Position numbers and translations under genes: made by a program
The notes under the pieces: model-generated
The model's input: the letters and a program-made list of their open reading frames with translations, nothing else
Database searches by the model: none
Told to the model about the DNA's origin: nothing
Shown: piece by piece, positions 18,106-26,085 of the stretch
Layout of the letters: the number at the start of each line of letters is the position of its first letter
How positions within the stretch are numbered: position 1 is the stretch's first letter
Source: Streptomycetaceae bacterium MP113-05
Lineage (GTDB): Bacteria; Actinomycetota; Actinomycetes; Streptomycetales; Streptomycetaceae
Assembly: GCA_000497405.1 (NCBI GenBank)
Contig: KI547048.1
Location: forward strand, 24,709-58,427
Length of the DNA stretch: 33,719 nt
Reading direction: 5' to 3'

Positions 18106-19001
18106 GTACGGCCGCGGACGCTCCGGAGAACCCGGTACGGGCGTTCCTGCGGCTGGTGATGATCGAACACTCGGTGTTCGCACTCCCGTTCGCGTACATC
18201 GCCGCCCTGACCGCGATGTACCTGGACGACGGGCGGGTGCACTGGCCGGAGCTGCTCCTCATCACCGTCGCCATGGTGGGGCTGCGCACCTTCGCGATGG
18301 CCGCCAACCGCATCATCGACCGGGAGATCGACGCGCGGAACCCGCGCACCGCCGGGCGTGAACTCGTCACCGGCGCGGTGTCGGTGCGTACGGCACAGGT
18401 GGGCGCCGCGGTGTCGCTGGTCGTCTTCCTGGGCTCGGCCGCCCTCCTCAACCCGCTGTGTCTCGCCCTGGCTCCGGTCGCGGTGGTGCCGATGGTCGTC
18501 TATCCGTACGGCAAACGGTTCACCGACGTCCCGCACGCCATCCTCGGCCTCGCCCAGGCGATCGGCCCGATCGGCGCCTGGATCGCCGTGACGGGCGCCT
18601 GGTCCGGGGACGCGGTGCTGCTGGGGCTCGCCGTGGGCATCTGGATCGGTGGCTTCGACCTGATCTTCGGTTGCCAGGACGTCGCCGCGGACCGCGCCGA
18701 GGGCGTGCGGTCGGTGCCGGCCCGGTACGGCATCGCGGTCGCGCTGTACGCGGCGCGCGGTGCCCACGGGGTGACCGTGGTGCTGCTGGCGTGGTTCGGC
18801 CTGGCGACCGGTGCGGGCGCGCCCTGGTGGATCGGCCTCGCGATCGTGGCGCTCGCGTTCGTCTACGAGCACTCGATCGTGCGGCCGGCGGATCTGAGCC
18901 GCCTCAACCGTGCGTTCTTCACGGTGAACGGCTTCATCGGCATGGCGCTGTTCGCCTGTGCGCTGGCCGACCTCGCCCTGCGCGGACTGACCGCGGGGTG
19001 A
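18102..19001 (+). CDS. mqnP: UbiA-type prenyltransferase of menaquinone synthesis
   Basis: A 299-aa membrane prenyltransferase with about eight hydrophobic segments. The two Asp-rich substrate sites of the UbiA superfamily are visible: NRIIDREID at residues 69-77 and DVAADRAEG at 193-201. The N-terminal FLRLVMIEHSVFALPFAY is characteristic. GTG 18102 has AAGGAG 8 nt upstream and overlaps the mqnL stop (GTGA). It should attach the polyprenyl chain in the futalosine menaquinone pathway. The IS element starts 33 bp after its stop codon, leaving the gene intact. Confidence 0.94.
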   Translation: MSTAADAPENPVRAFLRLVMIEHSVFALPFAYIAALTAMYLDDGRVHWPELLLITVAMVGLRTFAMAANRIIDREIDARNPRTAGRELVTGAVSVRTAQVGAAVSLVVFLGSAALLNPLCLALAPVAVVPMVVYPYGKRFTDVPHAILGLAQAIGPIGAWIAVTGAWSGDAVLLGLAVGIWIGGFDLIFGCQDVAADRAEGVRSVPARYGIAVALYAARGAHGVTVVLLAWFGLATGAGAPWWIGLAIVALAFVYEHSIVRPADLSRLNRAFFTVNGFIGMALFACALADLALRGLTAG

Positions 19002-19026
19002 CCTTCGGGGCAGCGCGCGCCGGCGG

Positions 19027-19034
19027 CTCTAGTG
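19027..19034. repeat. Left target-site duplication of the IS
   Basis: CTCTAGTG directly flanks the left inverted repeat and recurs at 20567-20574. If the element ends are placed one or two bases further in, the duplication reads as 10 or 12 bp, because GGC and GCC border the site. Confidence 0.85.
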
Positions 19035-19050
19035 CCAAGGCCGTGAAGTT
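19035..19050. repeat. Left terminal inverted repeat of the IS
   Basis: CCAAGGCCGTGAAGTT, perfectly matching the reverse complement of the right end. Similarity fades beyond base 16. Confidence 0.9.
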
Positions 19051-19170
19051 ATGGCTCGGGTGGGGTTGTCCAGGGGCCTTGATGTGCGGTTTCGTCGGAC
19101 ATGAGGAGCGGAGCCCCGGTAGAACTGGCAGTCGACGAAGATAAGCCGTTCACGAAATCCGGAGGCTCCG

Positions 19171-20532
19171 CTGTCCGAACAGTGTGCCATCACGCGTACC
19201 GTCACGGTGGCCGGAGGCCGGTTTGCGCCCGGTCATCTCGGTGAACTCACTCAGCTGGTGCCGTTCGAGATGGTTGATGCGGCGTTGAGTGCGACCAGGG
19301 CCGTGCAGTCGCGGCTGCGGGATCTGCCATCCCGGGTCGTGGTGTACCTGGTCCTGGCCGGGTGCTTGTTCCCGGAGACGGGCTACCTCGGTGTGTGGCG
19401 CAAGCTCACCGGGGCGCTGGCCGGTCTGCCGGTGGTATCGCCGTCGGCGAGTGCGCTGGCTCAGGCCCGCCGCCGTGTCGGCGGCAAGCCGCTGCGGTGG
19501 CTGTTCGACCTGCTGCGGGGCCCGGCCGCGACCGGGCACGGGCAGGGGGTCCGCTGGCACGGTCTGCTGGTGGCCGCGCTGGACGGCACCATCCTGACGG
19601 TCCCCGACACCCCCGCCGTCATGACCCGGTTCACCAAGCAGGCCGGCAACCACGGCGGGACCGGATACCCGCAGGTCCGTCTGCTCGCCCTGGTCGCCTG
19701 CGGCACCCGCACCGTCATCGACGCGGTGTTCGGCCCCGCCACCTCAGGCGAGACCACCTACGCCCCGCGTCTGCTGCCCAGCCTGCGGCCCGGGATGATC
19801 CTGCTGGCCGACCGCAACTTCGGCGCTCAAAACCTCGTGTCCGGCATCGCGGCCACCGGAGCCGAGGTCCTGGTCCGGCTCAAGAACGGCCGCCGCCTGC
19901 CCGTCCTGGCCCGCTACCGGGACGGCTCCTATCTCTCGGCGCTGGGCGGCCTGCGGGTCCGCGTCATCGACTGCGAGATCACCGTCACCACCACCGCCGG
20001 GAAACACACCGGCCTCTACCGGCTGGCCACCACTCTGCTCGACCACCACCGTCACCCGGCGGCCGAACTGACCACGCTGTATCACCAGCGCTGGGAGATC
20101 GAAACGGCCTACCTGGAACTGAAGTCGACCATCCTGGGCGGCCGGGTCCTGCGGGCCCGCACTCCCGAAGGCATCGACCAGGAGATCTACGCCCTGCTGA
20201 TCGTCTACCAACTGCTACGGACCGCCATGACGGACGCCACCAGCACCCTATGCGGCACTGGTCACGACCGCGCCAGCTTCAGCATCGCGTGGCAGACCGC
20301 CCGCGACCAGGTCATCCAGGCCGCGGGCGTCATCGCCGACACCGTCATCGATCTCGTTGGCACCATCGGCCGGCACGTCCTGGCCGACCTGCTGCCCCAG
20401 CGGCGGCTACGCGTCAGCCCCCGCATCGTCAAACGCGCCATCTCCAAGTACCAAGCCCGCGGCCCCCGCATCGACCGGGCCAGCTACAAGGCCACCACCA
20501 GCATCAACATCGTCACAGCTGCAGGCCCTTGA
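19171..20532 (+). CDS. IS4-family transposase
   Basis: A DDE transposase of 453 aa if started at CTG 19171, or 441 aa from GTG 19207. I prefer CTG because a perfect GGAGG lies 5 nt upstream and none precedes the GTG; the extra residues are LSEQCAITRTVT. Catalytic residues, numbered from the CTG: Asp138 in AALDGTIL, Asp214 in LLADRNFG, and Glu311 within the IS4 signature Y-x2-R-x3-E-x6-K (YHQRWEIETAYLELK). The N-terminal region HLGELTQLVPFEMVDAAL is typical of streptomycete IS4 transposases. No frameshift is seen, so it is probably active. Confidence 0.93.
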   Translation: MSEQCAITRTVTVAGGRFAPGHLGELTQLVPFEMVDAALSATRAVQSRLRDLPSRVVVYLVLAGCLFPETGYLGVWRKLTGALAGLPVVSPSASALAQARRRVGGKPLRWLFDLLRGPAATGHGQGVRWHGLLVAALDGTILTVPDTPAVMTRFTKQAGNHGGTGYPQVRLLALVACGTRTVIDAVFGPATSGETTYAPRLLPSLRPGMILLADRNFGAQNLVSGIAATGAEVLVRLKNGRRLPVLARYRDGSYLSALGGLRVRVIDCEITVTTTAGKHTGLYRLATTLLDHHRHPAAELTTLYHQRWEIETAYLELKSTILGGRVLRARTPEGIDQEIYALLIVYQLLRTAMTDATSTLCGTGHDRASFSIAWQTARDQVIQAAGVIADTVIDLVGTIGRHVLADLLPQRRLRVSPRIVKRAISKYQARGPRIDRASYKATTSINIVTAAGP

Positions 20533-20550
20533 CGACGCGCCCCAACCGCA

Positions 20551-20566
20551 AACTTCACGGCCTTGG
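20551..20566. repeat. Right terminal inverted repeat of the IS
   Basis: AACTTCACGGCCTTGG, the exact complement of the left end, 18 bp after the transposase stop. Confidence 0.9.
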
Positions 20567-20574
20567 CTCTAGTG
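20567..20574. repeat. Right target-site duplication of the IS
   Basis: CTCTAGTG, the second copy of the target site. It contains CTA at 20569-20571, which is the TAG stop codon of the rhomboid gene on the minus strand. Confidence 0.85.
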
Positions 20575-21162
20575 CCAGGTCGGCTTCGGTTCGCCCTTGG
20601 CGCGGGCGTGGGACGTCATGAACGCCGCCATCACCCCGCCGATCAGGCCGAACAGGTGGCCTTGCCACGACACGCCCGGCGTCGTAGGCAGCACGCCCCA
20701 CAGGATCGACCCGTACAGCACGACCACCACGCCGCCCAGCGCCACGTCGGCGATGCGCCGGTCCACGAAGCCGCGCACGACCAGGTAGCCGAACAGTCCG
20801 AAGATCAGCCCCGACGCCCCCGCTGTGTTGCTCGGCACCGGAGCGGTGATCCACACGCCGAGCCCGCTGACCACGATGGTGATCAGCGCGACCACCAGGA
20901 ACGTGCCGACGCCGCGCAGGGCGGCCATGAAGCCCAGGACGAGCAGCGGCACGGTGTTCGCCATCAGATGGTCCCAGCCGAAGTGCAGGAATGCCGCCGG
21001 CACGATGTCCAGCAGCTCGTCCGCCTGCCGGGGGGCGATGCCGAACGGGTCCAGCGCGTGGCCTGTCGCGTAGTCGACCGCCTCCAGCACCCACAGCAGG
21101 CCCACCCAGACCAGGATGAGCTTCAGTGCGGACGTGGTCCGGTAGGCCGTCTCGCTTGTCAT
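20569..21162 (-). CDS. Rhomboid-family intramembrane serine protease
   Basis: A 197-aa membrane protein with six or more hydrophobic segments. Rhomboid signatures: HFGWDHLMANT with His65 and Asn69, GASG with catalytic Ser117, and WQGHLFGLIGG with catalytic His169. The family cleaves substrates within transmembrane helices; the substrate here is unknown. ATG 21162 has GGGGAGG 6-7 nt upstream. Its stop codon lies inside the IS target duplication: the last sense codons are unchanged but everything downstream is now IS sequence, so its natural terminator has been displaced. Confidence 0.93.
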   Translation of the reverse strand: MTSETAYRTTSALKLILVWVGLLWVLEAVDYATGHALDPFGIAPRQADELLDIVPAAFLHFGWDHLMANTVPLLVLGFMAALRGVGTFLVVALITIVVSGLGVWITAPVPSNTAGASGLIFGLFGYLVVRGFVDRRIADVALGGVVVVLYGSILWGVLPTTPGVSWQGHLFGLIGGVMAAFMTSHARAKGEPKPTWH

Positions 21163-21265
21163 CGCGTGCCTCCCCTCCCCCTGGAGAGCCGGTGTGCTCG
21201 TTCTGGTCAACGCTACCGGGATCGCGGAGGTTCCCCCCGAGGGGTTCCGGCCGTCCGGCGCGCGG

Positions 21266-22342
21266 TCACGACCGCCGTGCGCCGAAGAGCGCGGCGGCGA
21301 GCAGGTCCTGCGGCTCCAGCTCCACGGCGTTCCGGGGGGCCTTCGGCGAGTAGATGTCGCCGGGGGAGAACCGCAGCCGGAGCGGCACCCGGACCGAGCC
21401 GTCGCCGATCAGCGAGCCCAGGTCCAGGCGCGCCTCGGCCAGCGAGCCGCGGCGGATGATCACGGTCGCTGGTACCCGGCCCTCTGCTACCTCGGCCGGG
21501 TCGAATCCGGTGCCCAAGGGCTGCAGCAGCGGCGCGAGCACCTTCGCCGTACGCCGGGCGGGCAACTCGGCCCGCAGCCGTTCGACGCCGTCGTCCTCAC
21601 CGACGACCCGGTACGCCGTGTGCCGGCCCAGCAGGTTCTCCAGGCCGGTCAGCGCGGTGCGCAGCTCCTCGCCGTCCAGCAGACCGGCGGCGCCGCGCGA
21701 CTGCTCGCGGTGCACGGTCCGGCCGGTCAACTCCTCGAGCGCCCAGCCGTAGTCCTGGAACGCCTCCGGTTTCAGGCTGACCCAGCCGCCGGTCAGCAGC
21801 CGCCTGGTGGCCTCGAGCGAGCCCGGCAGCTCATCGGCGAGACCCACGATCTCCTCCACCCGGTCGTGCTGTGCCGGGGTGAGGGCGCCGTGGTCGAGTA
21901 GTTCCTTCGGCAGGAGCCGGAGGTAGACCCTGCCGTCCACCGACTTGTACGACACCACGTCGCGATCGCCCAGGCAGAGGCCCACCACCAGCCGGGTCCC
22001 GGGGCCGTACGTCTCCAGCTCGTTCAGTGGACGATCGGCTTCCAGCGCCATCGCGACCTCCGTCGCGGCCAGCCGTCGGGCCTGTTCCCTCCCCGCGTCC
22101 CGGCCGAGCTCCGACAGCAGCGCCCGCACCTCGCCGACCGGTGCGTCCAGGTCGGCGACGACGGTCGCCGACTCCTGGGCGGTGGTCCGGTCGAGGGCGG
22201 TGCGCACCCTCTCCGCCGGCGGGCCGGCCGCCTCGGCGGGGCCGCAGGCGACGGCTCCGGCCAGCAGCAGGCAGACGGTTCCGGCGACGGCCGAGCGGCG
22301 GCGGAGCGAACGGGATGCGTGCATCCCCCGAGCCAACCCCAT
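21266..22342 (-). CDS. Lipoprotein of unknown function
   Basis: A 358-aa secreted lipoprotein. The signal has an Arg-rich n-region (SRSLRRRSAVAG), a hydrophobic core and lipobox AVAC with Cys33. The mature part is soluble, with mixed helices and strands such as TRLVVGLCLGDRDVVSYKSVDGRVYLRLLP; the run of lipid-like binding strands recalls LppX/LprG-type proteins, but this is a weak impression. ATG 22342 has AAGGGGG 7 nt upstream; a second ATG six codons later has no spacing from its GGGGG. Divergent from the UbiX gene by 44 bp. Confidence 0.78.
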   Translation of the reverse strand: MGLARGMHASRSLRRRSAVAGTVCLLLAGAVACGPAEAAGPPAERVRTALDRTTAQESATVVADLDAPVGEVRALLSELGRDAGREQARRLAATEVAMALEADRPLNELETYGPGTRLVVGLCLGDRDVVSYKSVDGRVYLRLLPKELLDHGALTPAQHDRVEEIVGLADELPGSLEATRRLLTGGWVSLKPEAFQDYGWALEELTGRTVHREQSRGAAGLLDGEELRTALTGLENLLGRHTAYRVVGEDDGVERLRAELPARRTAKVLAPLLQPLGTGFDPAEVAEGRVPATVIIRRGSLAEARLDLGSLIGDGSVRVPLRLRFSPGDIYSPKAPRNAVELEPQDLLAAALFGARRS

Positions 22343-22374
22343 GACCGGCCCCCTTGGCCAGCCGGGGCACGCCG

Positions 22375-22380
22375 TAGGCT
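22375..22380 (+). promoter_or_regulatory. Probable -10 element for leaderless mqnM
   Basis: TAGGCT (TANNNT) ends exactly six bases before the GTG at 22387, and no ribosome site is visible, as expected for a leaderless mRNA. The spacing equals that of the element before mqnL. Confidence 0.4.
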
Positions 22381-22386
22381 CGGGAC

Positions 22387-23109
22387 GTGACTTCCAGCCA
22401 GCGCCGGCCCTGGGTCGTCGGCGTCTCCGGGGCCTCCGGCACTCCGTACGCGGCGGCGGTGCTGCGCGCCCTGCTGCAGGCGGGGGAGCCGGTGGACCTG
22501 GTGGTGAGCCGGGCGGCCCGGCTCACCGTTCTGGACGAGACGGGGCACCCGTTCCGTGACGCGCACGCCGAGGAGGACCTGCGTCGCTGGCTCGCCCGGG
22601 GCGCGGACGGCACCCCGGACGCGTACGACGTGGACGTGGGCGGCACGCGCCACTGGGCGGCCGGGGACCTGGCCGCCGGGCCGTCCTCCGGCTCGTACCC
22701 GACCCGCGGCATGCTCATCGTGCCGGCCAGCACCGCCTGCGTGGCCGGGGTGGCACTGGGGCTGTCGAAGGATCTGCTCCAGCGCACCGCCTCGGTGACG
22801 CTGAAGGAGCGGAGACCACTGGTGGTGACCGTCCGGGAGACTCCGCTGACCGGTCAGACCCTGCGCCACCTGGTCACCCTCGACGACGCCGGCGCCGTCG
22901 TGTTGCCCGCCTCCCCCGCGTTCTACGCCGGTGTGCGGGAGGCGCAGGACCTGGTGGACTTCGTCGCCGGACGGGTGCTGGACGCCGCCGGGGTCCCGCA
23001 CACGCTGTACCGCCGCTGGCGCGGCGAGCTCGGCGGTGGCAGGGATGACCCCGGCTCTCCGGGCGGGAACCGCGGACCGACCGCAGGAGATGACGCGGTC
23101 ATGCCTTAG
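22387..23109 (+). CDS. mqnM: UbiX-family flavin prenyltransferase
   Basis: A 240-aa UbiX-type enzyme. The family prenylates FMN to make the prFMN cofactor used by UbiD decarboxylases, here presumably the MqnL encoded 4 kb upstream. Motifs: VGVSGASGTPYAA (FMN phosphate site), SYPTRGMLIVPAST, and KDLLQRTASVTLKERRPLV. Insertions around residues 50-100 and a polar C-terminal tail of about 25 residues make it longer than typical UbiX (about 190-210 aa). The GTG start is immediately downstream of a -10-like element. Confidence 0.93.
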   Translation: MTSSQRRPWVVGVSGASGTPYAAAVLRALLQAGEPVDLVVSRAARLTVLDETGHPFRDAHAEEDLRRWLARGADGTPDAYDVDVGGTRHWAAGDLAAGPSSGSYPTRGMLIVPASTACVAGVALGLSKDLLQRTASVTLKERRPLVVTVRETPLTGQTLRHLVTLDDAGAVVLPASPAFYAGVREAQDLVDFVAGRVLDAAGVPHTLYRRWRGELGGGRDDPGSPGGNRGPTAGDDAVMP

Positions 23110-23170
23110 ATTCGTATCCGAAGGGTCGGGAAATCTGCGAATCTCAGGAAGACGGAAGGCGTAGAGACGC

Positions 23171-23626
23171 ATGGACGCGGTGGACAGGCAGCTCATCCAG
23201 GCACTGCGCGAGAACGGCAGAGCCTCGTACGCCGAGCTCGGGCGGCTCGTCGGCCTCTCGGGGCCCAGTGTCACCGATCGCATCAACCGGCTGGAGGCGG
23301 CCGGCGTCATCACCGGCTACCGGGCCACCGTGGACGCGCCCTCGCTGGGCCTCGGCGTCACCGCGCTGGTGGGTATCCAGCTCTCCGACGCCGTCGACCA
23401 CGAGGAGGTCGCGGTCCGCATGCGCAACCTCGCCGAGATCGAGGACTGCTGGTTCATCGCCGGCGACGACTCGTACATGCTCAAGGTCCGCGCCACCGAC
23501 GTGGACGGGCTGGAACGCACCATCCGCCGGCTGTCCGGTACCAAGGGCGTCTCCCGTACCCGCACCACCATCGTCCTCTCCACCAAGTGGGAGAACAGGG
23601 TCGGCGAACTGCCCGAAGAGGTCTAG
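23171..23626 (+). CDS. Lrp/AsnC-family transcriptional regulator
   Basis: A 151-aa regulator: N-terminal HTH (DRQLIQALRENGRASYAELG and LSGPSVTDRINRLEAAGVI, residues 5-45) followed by an Lrp-type ligand-binding (RAM) domain with GDDSYMLKVRATDVDGLE. It sits between mqnM and mqnE, so it may control the menaquinone genes or respond to amino acids; this is inference from position. The ATG at 23171 has GGAAGGCG upstream at a rather long distance. Confidence 0.92.
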   Translation: MDAVDRQLIQALRENGRASYAELGRLVGLSGPSVTDRINRLEAAGVITGYRATVDAPSLGLGVTALVGIQLSDAVDHEEVAVRMRNLAEIEDCWFIAGDDSYMLKVRATDVDGLERTIRRLSGTKGVSRTRTTIVLSTKWENRVGELPEEV

Positions 23627-23693
23627 GTCTAGTCTCGAACAGGGCGCCGGTACGCAAAGCGCCCGGAAACATCGGCCGAGGAGGCGCGTGCGC

Positions 23694-24860
23694 ATGGACG
23701 CTGGGCTCAAGCGCGAGCTGGAGGAAAAGGTCCGGTCGGGTGAGCGACTCACCCGCGAGGACGGCATCGCGCTGTACGACAGCGACGATCTCGCGTGGCT
23801 GGGCGGGCTCGCCCACGAGGTGCGGACGCGGAAGAACGGCGAGGTCGTCCACTTCAACGTCAACCGCCACCTCAACATGACCAACGTGTGCACCGCGTCC
23901 TGCGCGTACTGCTCCTTCCAGCGCAAGCCGGGGGAGAAGGACGCGTACACCATGCGCATCGAGGAGGCCGTCAAGCTCGCCAAGGCGATGGAGGGCGACA
24001 ACCTCACCGAGCTGCACATCGTCAACGGCCTGCACCCCACGCTGCCCTGGCGCTACTACCCGCGATCGCTCAGCGCCCTCAAGGAGGCGCTGCCGGACAC
24101 CGTCGCGCTGAAGGCGTTCACCGCCACCGAGATCCACCACTTCGAGACCATCTCCGGCCTCAGCGCGAGCGAGATCCTCGACGAACTCATCGACGCCGGC
24201 CTGGAGTCGCTGACCGGCGGTGGCGCCGAGATCTTCGACTGGGACGTGCGGCAGCACATCGTCGACCACGACACCCACTGGGAGGACTGGTCGCGTATCC
24301 ACCGCCTCGCGCACGAAAAGGGCATCAAGACCCCGTGCACCATGCTGTACGGGCACATCGAGGAGCCCCGGCACCGGGTGGACCACGTACTGCGCCTGCG
24401 CGAGCTCCAGGACGAGACCGGCGGGTTCCAGGTCTTCATCCCGCTGCGCTACCAGCACGACTTCGTCGACCTGCAGGACGGCAAGGTGCGCAACAAGCTC
24501 CAGGCACGGACGACGATGGCCACGGGCGCCGAGGCGCTGCGCACCTTCGCGGTCTCCCGGCTGCTGTTCGACAACGTGCCGCACGTGAAGGTCTTCTGGG
24601 TGATGCACGGCGTCCAGACCGCGCAGCTCGCCCTCCAGCACGGCGCGGACGACATGGACGGATCGGTCGTCGAATACAAGATCACGCACGACGCGGACGA
24701 CTTCGGCACGCCCGACAAACTCACTCGCGAGGACCTGCTGGACCTCATCCGCGACGCCGGCTTCCGCCCGGTCGAGCGGAACACGCGCTACGAGACCATC
24801 CGCGAGTACGAGGGCCCGGACGCGGCCCGCCGCGAAACCCCCCAGCCGATGAAGCTCTGA
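23694..24860 (+). CDS. mqnE: Aminofutalosine synthase
   Basis: A 388-aa radical SAM enzyme. MqnE joins SAM-derived adenosyl to 3-[(1-carboxyvinyl)oxy]benzoate to give aminofutalosine, the second step of the futalosine menaquinone pathway. The CxxxCxxC cluster motif is CTASCAYC (Cys66, Cys70, Cys73). HFNVNRHLNMTN just before it and FNVPHVKVFWVM-like sequence near the C-terminus are typical of the MqnE/MqnC group. ATG 23694 has GAGGAGG 9 nt upstream; a GTG two codons earlier is too close to it. Confidence 0.95.
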   Translation: MDAGLKRELEEKVRSGERLTREDGIALYDSDDLAWLGGLAHEVRTRKNGEVVHFNVNRHLNMTNVCTASCAYCSFQRKPGEKDAYTMRIEEAVKLAKAMEGDNLTELHIVNGLHPTLPWRYYPRSLSALKEALPDTVALKAFTATEIHHFETISGLSASEILDELIDAGLESLTGGGAEIFDWDVRQHIVDHDTHWEDWSRIHRLAHEKGIKTPCTMLYGHIEEPRHRVDHVLRLRELQDETGGFQVFIPLRYQHDFVDLQDGKVRNKLQARTTMATGAEALRTFAVSRLLFDNVPHVKVFWVMHGVQTAQLALQHGADDMDGSVVEYKITHDADDFGTPDKLTREDLLDLIRDAGFRPVERNTRYETIREYEGPDAARRETPQPMKL

Positions 24861-24873
24861 ACGGCCCGGCGGC

Positions 24874-25398
24874 ATGTCCCTGACGTTCGAGCTCGACCCC
24901 GAGGTCACCCCCGCGCGGCGCGACCAGCTGCTGCGGCTCTGGGCGGAGGTTTCGAACGCCGGCGGTTCCGTCGGCTTCGTGCCCCCGGTCACCGAGGAGG
25001 ACGTGCGCCCCGAGTTGCTGCGTCACCTCGCGCAGATGGCCGAGGGGCGTACCCGCCTGCTGGCCGGGCTCGACGAGCAGGGCCGCGTCTCGGCCGCCGC
25101 GTTCCTCGTGCCGAACCGGCACCGGCTGATGCGACACTGGATCTGGCTGTACACCGTGATGGTGCATCCCGCTCGCCAGGGCGAGGGTGCCGGACGTGCG
25201 CTGATGGACGCCGTGGCGCAGGCCGCGGCCGGCCTCGCGGGAGTCCGCGGTATTCGTCTGACCCTCCGCGGAGGGACGGGACTGGAACGCTTCTACGGCG
25301 CGTGCGGCTACAAGGAGGTCGGCCGCGTCCCGGATGCGATCCGGGTCGCGGACGACGACCTCCGCGACGACGTCACCATGTGGCTGACCCTTTCCTGA
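24874..25398 (+). CDS. GNAT-family N-acetyltransferase
   Basis: A 174-aa GNAT enzyme. The acetyl-CoA binding motif is seen at VMVHPARQGEGAGRAL (residues 95-110; QGEGAG loop), followed by LTLRGGTGLERFYGACGYKEVGR, the usual C-terminal motif B. Substrate unknown. It starts 13 bp after mqnE and is probably in the same transcript. Confidence 0.9.
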   Translation: MSLTFELDPEVTPARRDQLLRLWAEVSNAGGSVGFVPPVTEEDVRPELLRHLAQMAEGRTRLLAGLDEQGRVSAAAFLVPNRHRLMRHWIWLYTVMVHPARQGEGAGRALMDAVAQAAAGLAGVRGIRLTLRGGTGLERFYGACGYKEVGRVPDAIRVADDDLRDDVTMWLTLS

Positions 25399-25421
25399 CC
25401 GGCGAAAAGAGAGAAGGCACC

Positions 25422-25715
25422 GTGAGTAGCAGCACCGCGCACGCCACGCTCCGTTACACCACCCTGCGGCTGGGCGTCTTCCTCGGCTGTCTCCTGCTCG
25501 TCGCCGTACTGGCGTACGCCGGGGTGCTGCCCGAGGGCATCGGCAGGTCCAACCCGCTGTGGATCCTCCTGCTGGGCATGGTGCTCTCCGCGCCGCTGAG
25601 CTATGTGCTGCTGCGCAGGCAGCGTGACGCGATGTCGGAGCAGCTGGCCGGCGGCGTCGACCGCGCCCAGGCGAAACTCTCCGCCAACCGCTCCATGGAG
25701 GACGACGCGGCCTGA
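25422..25715 (+). CDS. DUF4229-family small membrane protein
   Basis: A 97-aa protein with two transmembrane segments (LGVFLGCLLLVAVLAYAGVL and LWILLLGMVLSAPLSYVLL) and a charged C-terminal helix containing RRQRDAMSEQLAGG. This matches actinobacterial DUF4229, of unknown function. GTG 25422 has GAGAAGG upstream. Only 23 bp after the GNAT gene, followed by a strong terminator, so it closes this operon. Confidence 0.88.
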   Translation: MSSSTAHATLRYTTLRLGVFLGCLLLVAVLAYAGVLPEGIGRSNPLWILLLGMVLSAPLSYVLLRRQRDAMSEQLAGGVDRAQAKLSANRSMEDDAA

Positions 25716-25756
25716 CCGCCCCTACGACGCCCGTCAGGTTCGTCACACCGCTGCGT

Positions 25757-25793
25757 ACGCCCCGCCGGGAATCACCAGCTCCCGGCGGGGCGT
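25757..25793 (+). terminator. Terminator after DUF4229 gene
   Basis: A perfect 14-bp inverted repeat (ACGCCCCGCCGGGA and complement) with a 9-nt loop, followed by a short TG-rich tail. Confidence 0.75.
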
Positions 25794-25829
25794 TGTGCTC
25801 GGCGTGAGCGTCGAAACAGAAGGTGAGCT

Positions 25830-25859
25830 TTGGGGCCGTATAAGGAACGGTGTTAGCGT
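25830..25859 (+). promoter_or_regulatory. Probable promoter of leader peptide and symporter
   Basis: TTGGGG (25830-25835) and TAGCGT (25854-25859) are 18 bp apart and resemble -35 and -10 elements. The -10 ends seven bases before the leader ATG, suggesting a leaderless or nearly leaderless mRNA. Confidence 0.4.
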
Positions 25860-25866
25860 GCGGACC

Positions 25867-25971
25867 ATGACGACGGCGGCCCTCTTCGCGAACGCGACCA
25901 CGACGATGCTGGTCGCACGGCTGCACGTCGACCTCTGCCGCTGCCTCTCCGCGAACTGTCGCAGGGCCTGA
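25867..25971 (+). CDS. Cysteine-rich regulatory leader peptide
   Basis: A 34-codon frame encoding MTTAALF...VARLHVDLCRCLSANCRRA. The RLHVDLCR...S-A-x-C core is the pattern of the putative leader peptides that precede sulfur and cysteine genes in actinobacteria. Three Cys codons (24, 26 and 31) lie in the last eleven codons. The stop is 7 nt before a small hairpin (GCCGGA-cctc-TCCGGC, 25979-25994) whose 3' arm (CTCCGG, 25988-25993) is also exactly complementary to CCGGAG (26073-26078), the ribosome site of the symporter gene. The two pairings exclude each other. Ribosome position on the leader could therefore decide symporter translation according to cysteine supply. Confidence 0.75.
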   Translation: MTTAALFANATTTMLVARLHVDLCRCLSANCRRA

Positions 25972-26085
25972 AGCGGCGGCCGGACCTCTCCGGCACCCCG
26001 TCCCCCCTGGCGCTCCTCCGCGCCCGGCGCGAGCCTGTCTCAGCGCCCTTCCGCCTCCCCCTTCTTTCCTCCCCGGAGTGTGTCC

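Larger units (their letters stand above)
19035..20566 (+). mobile_element. IS4-family insertion sequence, complete
   Basis: A 1532-bp element bounded by perfect 16-bp inverted repeats (19035-19050, CCAAGGCCGTGAAGTT, and 20551-20566) and flanked by direct repeats of 8-12 bp. It encodes one IS4-family transposase with an intact frame. It sits between mqnP and the rhomboid gene, two convergent genes, and damages neither. Perfect ends and an intact duplication point to a recent insertion. Confidence 0.93.
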
